DNA from: Salifodinibacter halophilus
GTDB taxonomy: Bacteria; Pseudomonadota; Gammaproteobacteria; Nevskiales; Salinisphaeraceae
Assembly (NCBI GenBank): GCA_012999515.1
Contig: JABEEB010000001.1
Location: 1,302,001-1,366,000 of the forward strand
Length of the DNA stretch: 64,000 nt
Direction: 5' to 3'
Part shown: positions 9,221-16,811 of the stretch, in pieces
Numbering within the stretch: position 1 is the stretch's first letter
Layout: every line of letters begins with the position of its first letter
The notes under the pieces: model-generated
Told to the model about the DNA's origin: nothing
The model's database searches: none
Seen by the model: the letters and a program-made list of their open reading frames with translations, nothing else
Translations under genes and position numbers: made by a program

Positions 9221-11669
9221 TCGTGGCCAGTCGCGTCGTCGAATCGGCATCCGACCCTGCCTCTGGCGCCGTTTCAGCGTTGACCAGAAGTGCGCGTATA
9301 CGGCCGGCAAGTCGCTCGGTCTCCTGCCACGGCGGCGGTTGCCAAGCCACAAGCTCGGTATCGATCATACGAGCTACGCCAGCCTCGATTAAAGCGTTGT
9401 GCAGTGCGTACGTGTCGCGGCGCGGCAACAACCACCGGCGGTCAACGATGCGTGCACAAAGATATTGCAGGCCTTGTTGGGGGCGTTTCGAGCCGCGCGC
9501 GTTATAGCGGTCGGTATTGGCTTGGCGCACGACCCAGTCCGCCAGCCGCCGCCGCAAGCCAACCCGGCCCTGCGGCGGCAACGGCGCGATATACACCGGC
9601 TTCTCCGTAGCCACGGCTTCGGCGAGCATGGACTCACTTTCACCAGTGACCACGACGATATCAGCACTTGCCAGATAGCCGAGATATGGATTGTCGGCGT
9701 CGGTATAGTTGCCCCACGGCACAAAGCAGGCCTCACGGCCAAGGCTGTTGCGCAGCGCGTCAGCGGCCGCACTGCGTGTGCGTCGACTGGTCAGCACCGC
9801 CAAACCACCCCCTGCGGTATCGACCTGCGACTGGATGTCGGCGCCAAACGACGCCGCAGTCTCGGCATCGAGCGCATGTATCGCGCTATCACCGCCGACC
9901 AGGAATGCGACTTTCGGGCCACTGGCATCGGGGTAAAGATCGGGCCAGCGCTGGCGCGCGCTGGCTAGCCGGTCGGCCTGTGCCTTGCACGGCGGCAGCA
10001 CGGTCTCGATCTGGCGCGGATGGGGCGGCAAATTGAAATGCTGGCATACCACGGCCACATCCTCAGCTTCGCCGACGCGGCCGCCACGCCGCCCCAGCAG
10101 AATCAGCCGTGTCGCCGCCCGGCTGTGGCGCTGTATCCAGCGCGCCACGAGCGTCGGCGCCCAACCGGACGCAATAACGACTTCCGGCCATGGAGATTTG
10201 AGATCGCGCAGTGCACCGAATGTGCCCAAGCCGACGCGCGCCGCGGCCAACGCAGCCAACAGCCCCGGGGTTGCCCCCTTGATCTGTTTTGCGTCGTGCG
10301 GCCAATCGAGTGCATCCGCCAGTCCTTCTGCCTGACTGCGATGCCCCGTCTTGAAATGCTGTAGCACCCAGGTGCGCGGCTGTTCGCGAAGCAGTCGACC
10401 GCCGCTCCAGCGAAACACTGTGTCCGGCCGCAACCGGTTGGCTTGGACCACAATCAGGCGCCAATGGCGATCCGGGAAGCGCCGGCCAGCGGCGGCCAAT
10501 TGCTGATACCACCAGTCCGGGTCGGCCGGCGCGCTGCGTTCAGCTCGTTCATCGAGATGCACCGTCACGGCCACCGCACGCCGCGCACGTGCCAACAAGG
10601 CATCGAGAAGCCACGGCATATCGAGATCGGGGAACGCAGCCAGACCGTCGACCAACACCACATCGGCGGCCGTCGTGGCAGACCGATCCGCAAGGTCGGT
10701 CGGACGCATCTGGGCCAATCGGCCACTATCGACGCCAAGCGCAGTTGCTAGCCCGGACGGCTGCTCCAGTCCCACGTAGCAGCCGTCAGGTTCGCCCGAC
10801 ACAGCGGCAACGTCAGCAATCAGCCGACGCCAATCCGCGCGACGCCCGGTGGCACTCGGTGTCTCCAACTCCTCGTCTTTGATATCGGTAAAGCCCGACG
10901 TCGGTGCCGCTGCCGTGAACAGTTCGAAACCCGCCGCATCGGCTTCTCCTTCGATCCGGTTCCAGATGCCGCTCGCTGGATTCGCCCCGTAGACATAGTC
11001 GCGCGGCTGAGGCCGCCACGGTTGGGTGTGAATCGTGGTGTAGTGGATCAGATGGGAACGATGCGGATCGTATTCGGCGTCACGAGCGTTCCAGCCGCCA
11101 TCGATCGCCCCCCAAAGCTCAGCGGCGCGCATACGACTCTCGAGGTCGCGGTTCTTGGTATTGCGCGCGCTCTCGTCGTTCCACATTTCGGCCATGCGCT
11201 CGCAGTCGATCAACATGACCGACGTATCGCGGTCGTTGATCGACAGCACGCCCTTATCGCCCATGGGCAAATCGAACAATTCGGCCGGATCGCGCAGATA
11301 GATCTGGTCGGCATCATTGTAGATCGCGCGACCTTCACGCCCGGCCAGATCGGGAATTGCAAAGCGATAGTTGGTGAAACCGGTCAACCAGAGGCGGCGC
11401 TCAAACCCCGCCAGATCCTTCATCAAATGGATCTCGTACGTGCGCGCCGGATCGCGGACGCGTTCGATCGACCACACGAACGCCCGTTCGGCCCGGAACT
11501 GAGCGGACTCGGTACCGAGATAGATACGCACGGGCGGCTTATCGCTCGGTGTCACATCCGATTTCGGCGCCAGCGTAATCCGAAGCGTTTGATTGACATT
11601 GGCCGCTGGTCGGCGGGTCGCGCCCCGACCGAGATAAGTGGATAGAACACGCAGTGAACGAATTGCCAT
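9213..11669 (-). CDS. Multidomain protein: GT8-like glycosyltransferase, degenerate Rossmann-like middle, ELM1-family C-terminus
   Basis: A single open frame of 818 residues. Residues of roughly 45-235 resemble a GT-A (family 8-like) glycosyltransferase: VRIYLGTES at the start, the acidic NDADQIYL as a DxD-type metal site, and IHYTTIHTQPW near the end. Residues about 270-425 look like a worn SAM-methyltransferase-like Rossmann fold (VVLVDGLAAFPDL), with no clear glycine motif. From about 430 on it is an ELM1 domain with LQHFKTGHRSQAEGLADAL, FLVGGDSAIHALD, LTSRRTRS, DADNPYLG and VVTGESESMLAEA, matching the next gene. It likely transfers one or two sugars. The gene is 72 bases after the acyltransferase gene and overlaps the following gene by 8 bases. 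Confidence 0.7.
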   Translation of the reverse strand: MAIRSLRVLSTYLGRGATRRPAANVNQTLRITLAPKSDVTPSDKPPVRIYLGTESAQFRAERAFVWSIERVRDPARTYEIHLMKDLAGFERRLWLTGFTNYRFAIPDLAGREGRAIYNDADQIYLRDPAELFDLPMGDKGVLSINDRDTSVMLIDCERMAEMWNDESARNTKNRDLESRMRAAELWGAIDGGWNARDAEYDPHRSHLIHYTTIHTQPWRPQPRDYVYGANPASGIWNRIEGEADAAGFELFTAAAPTSGFTDIKDEELETPSATGRRADWRRLIADVAAVSGEPDGCYVGLEQPSGLATALGVDSGRLAQMRPTDLADRSATTAADVVLVDGLAAFPDLDMPWLLDALLARARRAVAVTVHLDERAERSAPADPDWWYQQLAAAGRRFPDRHWRLIVVQANRLRPDTVFRWSGGRLLREQPRTWVLQHFKTGHRSQAEGLADALDWPHDAKQIKGATPGLLAALAAARVGLGTFGALRDLKSPWPEVVIASGWAPTLVARWIQRHSRAATRLILLGRRGGRVGEAEDVAVVCQHFNLPPHPRQIETVLPPCKAQADRLASARQRWPDLYPDASGPKVAFLVGGDSAIHALDAETAASFGADIQSQVDTAGGGLAVLTSRRTRSAAADALRNSLGREACFVPWGNYTDADNPYLGYLASADIVVVTGESESMLAEAVATEKPVYIAPLPPQGRVGLRRRLADWVVRQANTDRYNARGSKRPQQGLQYLCARIVDRRWLLPRRDTYALHNALIEAGVARMIDTELVAWQPPPWQETERLAGRIRALLVNAETAPEAGSDADSTTRLATNG

Positions 11670-11741
11670 ACCGGCGTACTCATAGAGCCTCGATTTGAGG
11701 GCGCATGATACGACACGCCGACTGCGACGCTAAAATCGTCG

Positions 11742-12683
11742 TCAGGTTTCGATACCGAGCTGTCGATAGACTGGCCGGTTCCAGCGGCTCTTGAGACACA
11801 GCCACTCGCCGGGTCGTTCATGTATCCAGTGTTCGAACACACGATTGATCTGGTGGGTCATATCGTGGACACGCTCGGACTGGACCGCGTCCGGATCGGA
11901 CGCCACGATCGGCGCGAAAATGGTTACGCGGTAACATCCACCGGACACCCGCTCCCCCAGCACCGGCACGAGATCGACGCCGTAGCGCTCAGCCAGCCAG
12001 GCGGGACCGGTGTTGGTCGGCGCATCGTGGCCAAAAAACGGCACGTCGGGGGCGCCCTTCAGGCGTGTGTCGGCGGTCATACCGACGGATTTCCCCGCGC
12101 GCAGTGCGCGTATAAACGAAAGCAAACCGCCACGATTGGCGACCAGTTCGCTTTTGTAGACGCCGCGCAGTTCGTTCAACTGAGCATCGACATAGGGGTT
12201 ACGTTCCGGCGAATAAATCACCGGTATTTCCAGATTGAAATGGCGCGCGACCAGCGGCGTGAACTCCCATGCGCCGACGTGTGCGGTTACAAACACCGTC
12301 GGCCGATCGGAACTCGGCTGGTTCGCGCCGGGCGCCAACTCGAAAGAAACGCGACCCGTTGCCCAAATCTTGTCGAGATGGGCCAGCTCGGCCATCGCCT
12401 GACCGAGGTGGCCGAAGGTGCGTCGGACGTAGCCGCGTATGACGCGCGGCGACGTATCGGCAAACGCTACGCTCAGGTTGCGACGCGCATTTTTGGCGCG
12501 ACGGTTATACATACCCAACGCGGCGAACGATTTTTCGGCCAGCCACCGGCCCGCCCGGAACGGCAACCAACGGAACACGCGCAGACCAGCGCCGATCAGC
12601 GCCGCCTCGAAGCGCCATATCCACCGCCGAACTTTATCCGATAGGTTTAATTTACCGGCTGGCACGAAGTAGAAATCACCCAT
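11742..12683 (-). CDS. LpxL/HtrB-family lipid acyltransferase
   Basis: A 313-residue protein of the lysophospholipid acyltransferase superfamily, lipid A late acyltransferase branch. The catalytic HX4E is visible in VTAHVGAWEF, followed by IYSPERNPYVD, a loop containing RGGLLSFIRALRAGKSVGM, and DVPFFGHDAPTNTGPAWLA. A hydrophobic N-terminal segment (FEAALIGAGLRVFRWLPF) would anchor it at the inner membrane. In E. coli such enzymes add secondary acyl chains to Kdo2-lipid IVA. Here it sits inside a ceramide gene run, not among lpx genes, so it could instead O-acylate a sphingolipid. The length matches the family. The ribosome site is weak. Confidence 0.8.
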   Translation of the reverse strand: MGDFYFVPAGKLNLSDKVRRWIWRFEAALIGAGLRVFRWLPFRAGRWLAEKSFAALGMYNRRAKNARRNLSVAFADTSPRVIRGYVRRTFGHLGQAMAELAHLDKIWATGRVSFELAPGANQPSSDRPTVFVTAHVGAWEFTPLVARHFNLEIPVIYSPERNPYVDAQLNELRGVYKSELVANRGGLLSFIRALRAGKSVGMTADTRLKGAPDVPFFGHDAPTNTGPAWLAERYGVDLVPVLGERVSGGCYRVTIFAPIVASDPDAVQSERVHDMTHQINRVFEHWIHERPGEWLCLKSRWNRPVYRQLGIET

Positions 12684-12748
12684 CGGTGGCCGAGATCATC
12701 CCTTGCCGATCCGATCGGCTGTCGCTAACGACGTGTTTGTGTCGTCGA

Positions 12749-13525
12749 TCACCCGCCGTCGGTTGCCGTGGCCTGGCGATAGCGTTTTTCCCACTCGGCC
12801 TGGTTGGCGAGCGCGTCCTTGTAGTAAGCCGTGCGTTTCAGCGCGGCGATCATGGCACGCGACACAGCACGACCGGGCGCCCGCATCGGCCGCTCAATGT
12901 CGAACAACAACACCGCGCGTTCGCTGTCGGTCTCGTTCCAGACTTCATGCTTATACGTGTCGTCGAAGAAAAACATTTCGCCCTCGCGCCAGATACACGG
13001 CTGGCCGTCGACTTCGATCCGACAACGCTCCTCGCGATCCTCGGGAATCCGGAGCCCTAGATGGCAACGCACCAATCCTTTGGTGACACCGCGATGTCGC
13101 GGAATATGCTTACCTGGCCCTAATACCGAGAAAAATGCGTTCGAGATGCCCGGGATAGAAGCCAATGCATTGGAGGTTTCGGGGCACATCTCGGCACCGA
13201 AATCGAGTTGCTGGCCGAAAGCGAACAACATGAACGTCTTCCAGCGATTATCGGTCGAGATCTTGGCCTGGTCGGGGCTAATCTCTTGGAAGCTGGGGAG
13301 CGCATCCCGGCGCTCCAAAAGTTTATCCAGCTCGGCCTGAATCGTTGGCCATTTGGCGCGCAGATCCTCAGCCCAAGCAAAATGCTTGTTATCGATAACC
13401 GGTTCGTCCGGTATGAGCGACTGCTGCGACAGAAAACGCAAAAGCCCACCCCGGAAAAGTTTCTTACCGGTTTTCTTGATGACCTTGCGTCGAAAATTCG
13501 TCGTATCCCCGGCCTTGGTTGCCAT
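12749..13525 (-). CDS. Aspartyl/asparaginyl beta-hydroxylase family oxygenase (LpxO-like)
   Basis: A 258-residue Fe(II)/2-oxoglutarate oxygenase of the Asp_Arg_Hydrox/LpxO group. The iron ligands are seen in GKHIPRHRGVTKG and in FDDTYKHEVWNET, with the LVRCHLGLRIP and IWREGEMFFFDD segments of the double-stranded beta helix. LpxO hydroxylates the 2-position of an acyl chain on lipid A; members of this family are also plausible for 2-hydroxylation of the N-acyl chain of bacterial sphingolipids. The position between the SDR and the acyltransferase in a ceramide gene run supports the second reading. The ATG at 13525 has a GAGG element about 5 bases upstream. Family call strong, substrate inferred. 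Confidence 0.8.
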   Translation of the reverse strand: MATKAGDTTNFRRKVIKKTGKKLFRGGLLRFLSQQSLIPDEPVIDNKHFAWAEDLRAKWPTIQAELDKLLERRDALPSFQEISPDQAKISTDNRWKTFMLFAFGQQLDFGAEMCPETSNALASIPGISNAFFSVLGPGKHIPRHRGVTKGLVRCHLGLRIPEDREERCRIEVDGQPCIWREGEMFFFDDTYKHEVWNETDSERAVLLFDIERPMRAPGRAVSRAMIAALKRTAYYKDALANQAEWEKRYRQATATDGG

Positions 13526-13565
13526 AACTGCCTCGTTGATTTTTCAGCGGCTAACATGCTGGCTT

Positions 13566-14324
13566 CTAGCCAGCGAGCCGCCGTAGAACATAATTGTAAA
13601 CCGGGCGCGGCAAAACGCGCAGAATTACGGTCAGACCAACCAATACGGCAGGAAATGCGGCCACCGCAATACGTCTGTCGATAGCGCGTTCGATGCGCGC
13701 CGTGGCATGCTCCAGCGACATGCGAAAGGGTTTTTTGCGCGACCCGGTCTTGCTGCGCCCCTTGGTATCGACAAAACCGGGCTCGATCAAGGTTACGTCA
13801 ATCGCCTCGCGCGCCAGTTCAACCCGCAGGCTGGCCGCGAGCCTGGCCACACCCGCCTTGGCCGCCGAATACGCACCCGCACGCGGCAAGCCGAGCCGGG
13901 CTGCCAAACTGCCAATCATGACAATCTGGCCGCGCCCGCGCCGGCGCATCGCCGGCAGAACAGACGCGACGCTATTGGCCGCTCCCAGGAGATTAACCTC
14001 GACGATAGCGTTAAACACCTCGGCATCGAATTCTGATGCGCCCATGCGCTGCCCGCCGCCAGCATTGGCCACGAGACAGTCGACCGGGCCGACCTCGGTT
14101 TCGATTTCAGCCACAGCAGCGGCCATCGCGCGCGCATCGGTCACATCCACAGCGCGCGTGATTGGCTCGCCACCGGCGGCACGAACCGCTTCAGCGGTTT
14201 CCGCGAGCGACTCGGCACGGCGCGCAACCAACGCAAGCGCCCCACCACGTCGTGCGAGACGCAACGACAATGCCCGGCCGATGCCGGAGGACGCCCCCGT
14301 TATAAGGGTGACGGATTCGCTCAT
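13566..14324 (-). CDS. SDR family oxidoreductase, possible 3-ketosphinganine reductase-like
   Basis: A 252-residue SDR with TGASSGIG at the N-terminus, VANAGGG (NAG motif) near residue 85, catalytic Ser in MIGSLAA and YSAAK. Unlike typical soluble FabG types it ends in a hydrophobic helix (VAAFPAVLVGLTVILRVL), which would hold it at a membrane, as in eukaryotic 3-ketodihydrosphingosine reductase. It directly follows the serine palmitoyltransferase gene by about 45 bases. The ATG at 14324 is chosen; a GTG at 14336 is also in frame. It may reduce a ketosphingoid lipid in parallel with or in place of CerR, or another lipid ketone. Family certain, substrate inferred. Confidence 0.8.
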   Translation of the reverse strand: MSESVTLITGASSGIGRALSLRLARRGGALALVARRAESLAETAEAVRAAGGEPITRAVDVTDARAMAAAVAEIETEVGPVDCLVANAGGGQRMGASEFDAEVFNAIVEVNLLGAANSVASVLPAMRRRGRGQIVMIGSLAARLGLPRAGAYSAAKAGVARLAASLRVELAREAIDVTLIEPGFVDTKGRSKTGSRKKPFRMSLEHATARIERAIDRRIAVAAFPAVLVGLTVILRVLPRPVYNYVLRRLAG

Positions 14325-14371
14325 ACGGTTATCCACACCGTGATGCTGTTCCCCGACCCCAGTGCACGCTC

Positions 14372-15565
14372 TTAGCCAGGCTGGGCAAACTCGTCCTGCA
14401 GTTGGCTAAACACCGCGATGATGTGGTTGATCTGGGCGCGTGTGTGGGCCGCGCTCAAGCTGATCCGAATCAGCGTATGGCCGCCAGGTGTCGCAGGCGG
14501 CAACATCAGATTCACGTAGACCCCATTGTCGAGCAGCGCCTGCCAGCAAGCGAGTGCGCGTTCGCGATCGGCAAACATCGCCGCTACGACCGGCCCCGGC
14601 GGCGCACCGAGCTGGTAGCCCTGCGAGGCGAGCGCGGCGTGCAAGCGTTCGGCCGATTGCCACAACGCGCGGCGTCGATCCGGTCGACTACGGATATCGG
14701 CCAGGGCGGTACGAACGGAGGCGATGACGGCCGGTGGCGGCGAAGCCGTGAAAATATACGGTCGGCTGGTATAGCGCAGATAATCCAGCGATTCGTGTGG
14801 ACTCACACAGAAACCACCGGTCGCACCGAGGCTCTTACTGAAGGTCCCGACAATGAAATCGGCCTGGTGCTGCACCCCTTGGCTTTCGGCGATGCCGCAG
14901 CCCGTCACACCGGCGATGCCGAGCGAATGAGCTTCATCGACCAGGATATACGCGCCATAGTCACGGGCCACCGAGACCAGATCGGCCAACGGTGCTTGAT
15001 CGCCCAGCATGCTGTAGATGCCCTCAACCACAACCAGGGTTCGCGACACACGCTCACCAAGCCGTCGCAAGCGTTTCCCGAGATCTGTCGGGTCGTTGTG
15101 CCGGAAACAGATTACGTCGGCGCCGCTTAGTTTGGCGCCATCGAAAATACTGGCATGACAGTCGGCATCCAGCATAAGAACGTCGCCCGGCTGGCACAGC
15201 GCCGACAACGTGCCAAGGTTGGCCTGATAGCCGGTGGAGAACACCATGCCTCGCGCCATACCGTAGAACTCGGCAAGCTCGGACTCGAGCTGGAGGTGCC
15301 CGTTATAGGAGCCGTTGGCCATGCGTGAACCGGTGGTGCCGGTACCTTCGAACCGCGTCGCCATCGCAGCCGCGTGGATACACGTCGGGTCAAAGGTGAG
15401 CCCGAGATAGTTGTTGCTACCGGCCAGGATGGTTCGACGACCGTCGATCATGGCCTCGGTCGCCGACAACATCCGCTCCATCGGCACGCCGAGCGGATCA
15501 ACGCCGGCGCTATCCAGTTCGCGACGCTGTTCAGCCAGTGATTCGAATTTTTCGAAAAGACTCAT
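14372..15565 (-). CDS. spt: Serine palmitoyltransferase (alpha-oxoamine synthase family)
   Basis: A 397-residue PLP enzyme. It has the PLP Lys244 in GTFSKSLGATGG, the VDEAH motif with Asp210 and His213, and a stacking His in DADCHASIFDG. The TSRPYIFTASPPP stretch is typical of the alpha-oxoamine synthase family. The family condenses an acyl thioester with an amino acid. The dedicated ACP gene just upstream (9 bases), the acyl ligase and the epimerase-like reductase identify it as the first enzyme of bacterial ceramide synthesis, joining serine and an acyl chain to 3-ketosphinganine. KBL or BioF are alternatives by sequence, but not by context. Cytoplasmic, perhaps membrane-associated. Confidence 0.88.
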   Translation of the reverse strand: MSLFEKFESLAEQRRELDSAGVDPLGVPMERMLSATEAMIDGRRTILAGSNNYLGLTFDPTCIHAAAMATRFEGTGTTGSRMANGSYNGHLQLESELAEFYGMARGMVFSTGYQANLGTLSALCQPGDVLMLDADCHASIFDGAKLSGADVICFRHNDPTDLGKRLRRLGERVSRTLVVVEGIYSMLGDQAPLADLVSVARDYGAYILVDEAHSLGIAGVTGCGIAESQGVQHQADFIVGTFSKSLGATGGFCVSPHESLDYLRYTSRPYIFTASPPPAVIASVRTALADIRSRPDRRRALWQSAERLHAALASQGYQLGAPPGPVVAAMFADRERALACWQALLDNGVYVNLMLPPATPGGHTLIRISLSAAHTRAQINHIIAVFSQLQDEFAQPG

Positions 15566-15574
15566 CGGCGGTCC

Positions 15575-15814
15575 TCAGACATGCGCGTCGATGGCCGTTA
15601 CAAGCTCGGCGAATGTCTCGACTTCGGGCAATATATTCTGCGGGATTGACGCATCGAGCTGGTCTTCGAGCTCCATCATCACTTCCATGATCTGCATCGA
15701 AGACAGGCCGACGTCGTCGACTAAGCGCGTGTCATCATCGATCGTTTGATCGGCCGGCAGATAAGGTTTGAGCACATCGCGTAGATGCCCGGCGATCTCG
15801 TCGTAGCGGCTCAT
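15575..15814 (-). CDS. acpR: Acyl carrier protein of the ceramide cluster
   Basis: A 79-residue acidic carrier protein. The phosphopantetheine attachment site is VGLSSMQIME with Ser39, a variant of the usual DSL. It overlaps the CerR gene end by 4 bases and ends 9 bases before the serine palmitoyltransferase gene, an arrangement known from Caulobacter, where a dedicated ACP supplies the acyl chain for the condensation. It is presumably loaded by the acyl ligase encoded at 16812-18596. The symbol follows my memory of Caulobacter naming. Confidence 0.85.
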   Translation of the reverse strand: MSRYDEIAGHLRDVLKPYLPADQTIDDDTRLVDDVGLSSMQIMEVMMELEDQLDASIPQNILPEVETFAELVTAIDAHV

Positions 15815-16755
15815 GTTGACGACTCCGAATAGTTATCTTGTCCGCGCAGTCGACCGAAACCGGCGGCAAGATCGACCGTCGGTCGCCAGTTCACGGCGCT
15901 GCACCAAGCAGCATTGTCGCAGACCCAGTCCGGGTAGCGTAGCTCGCGTAGTTTACCCGGCGTCAGCATGGGGCTGTAGCCGAGTGCACGAGCGAGCCAT
16001 TGATTGACCCTCGCACCGCCGGAAAGCAAGCCTGGCGGCACACGCAAGCGCCGCACCGGCGCACCGCGCGCCCGGGCGACCGTATCGACGATTTCGTCCC
16101 AACTGTAGCCATTGGGTGTGCCGTCGTGCAGCGGATAGGTTCCGCTGGCTTCGGCACCGCCATCCAGCCACGCCACTATGGCGCTGACCAGATCGTCGAC
16201 GTAAAGCAGCGAAATGCGAGACTCGGGGGCCACCGGCATCGGGGCAATCCCCCACGCAAGCGCAGCGAAAAGCGGCGCGAGTTGACGATCGCCGGGGCCA
16301 TAGACCGGTGGCGGCCGTAACATCACGCATGTTCGCGACGTGTCGGCCTCGAGCACGCGCTCCATGGCAGCCTTGCTTTGCGCGTAGTACGACAGCTCGG
16401 GCCGAGTCGCAGCAAGTGACGATAGCGCCAGCACCGGCACCGAGCTGCCGGCAAGGCTTTCAACGAGCGTGCACGTCCCGGCGACGTTCGTTTGCTCGAA
16501 ATCGCCGTAGCGGGCGCCTGTAGTCGTGCCCGCACAATGCAGGACTGCATCGACCGAAGCGACCAGCTCGGCAACGGCTTCACGATCACCCAGACCGCCC
16601 CGCACGACCTCGGCACCGTGGGCGCGGAGCTTACTCGCTGCATCGTCACGGCGCGTCAGCGCTTTAACGACGTAGCCGCTGCGCACCAACGCCGCAACCA
16701 GCGCACCACCGATAAAACCAGAAGCCCCGGTTACGGCGAGGTGTTTGACGTTCAT
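15811..16755 (-). CDS. cerR: NAD(P)-dependent epimerase/dehydratase-like ceramide reductase
   Basis: A 314-residue extended SDR. The N-terminal VTGASGFIGGALVAAL is the glycine-rich dinucleotide site; the catalytic YAQSK (YxxxK) lies near residue 130, and PPPVYGPGDRQL is the typical substrate-domain start of epimerase-like members. In Caulobacter a protein of this type, CerR, reduces the 3-keto group of the acylated sphingoid base, and lies beside spt and the ACP as here. The gene overlaps the ACP start by 4 bases and follows the acyl ligase by 56 bases. The alternative, a nucleotide-sugar epimerase, is less likely given these neighbours. Confidence 0.82.
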   Translation of the reverse strand: MNVKHLAVTGASGFIGGALVAALVRSGYVVKALTRRDDAASKLRAHGAEVVRGGLGDREAVAELVASVDAVLHCAGTTTGARYGDFEQTNVAGTCTLVESLAGSSVPVLALSSLAATRPELSYYAQSKAAMERVLEADTSRTCVMLRPPPVYGPGDRQLAPLFAALAWGIAPMPVAPESRISLLYVDDLVSAIVAWLDGGAEASGTYPLHDGTPNGYSWDEIVDTVARARGAPVRRLRVPPGLLSGGARVNQWLARALGYSPMLTPGKLRELRYPDWVCDNAAWCSAVNWRPTVDLAAGFGRLRGQDNYSESST

Positions 16756-16811
16756 GGCGACAGCATCAAAACGCAGCCGCCCGACGCTCTACGCGCGAGC
16801 AGCTGCTGAAT

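Noticed and set aside
9221-9352. N-terminal extension of the stand-alone ELM1 gene
   Set aside because: It lies within the end of the upstream gene; the ATG at 9220 gives the typical 8-base overlap.
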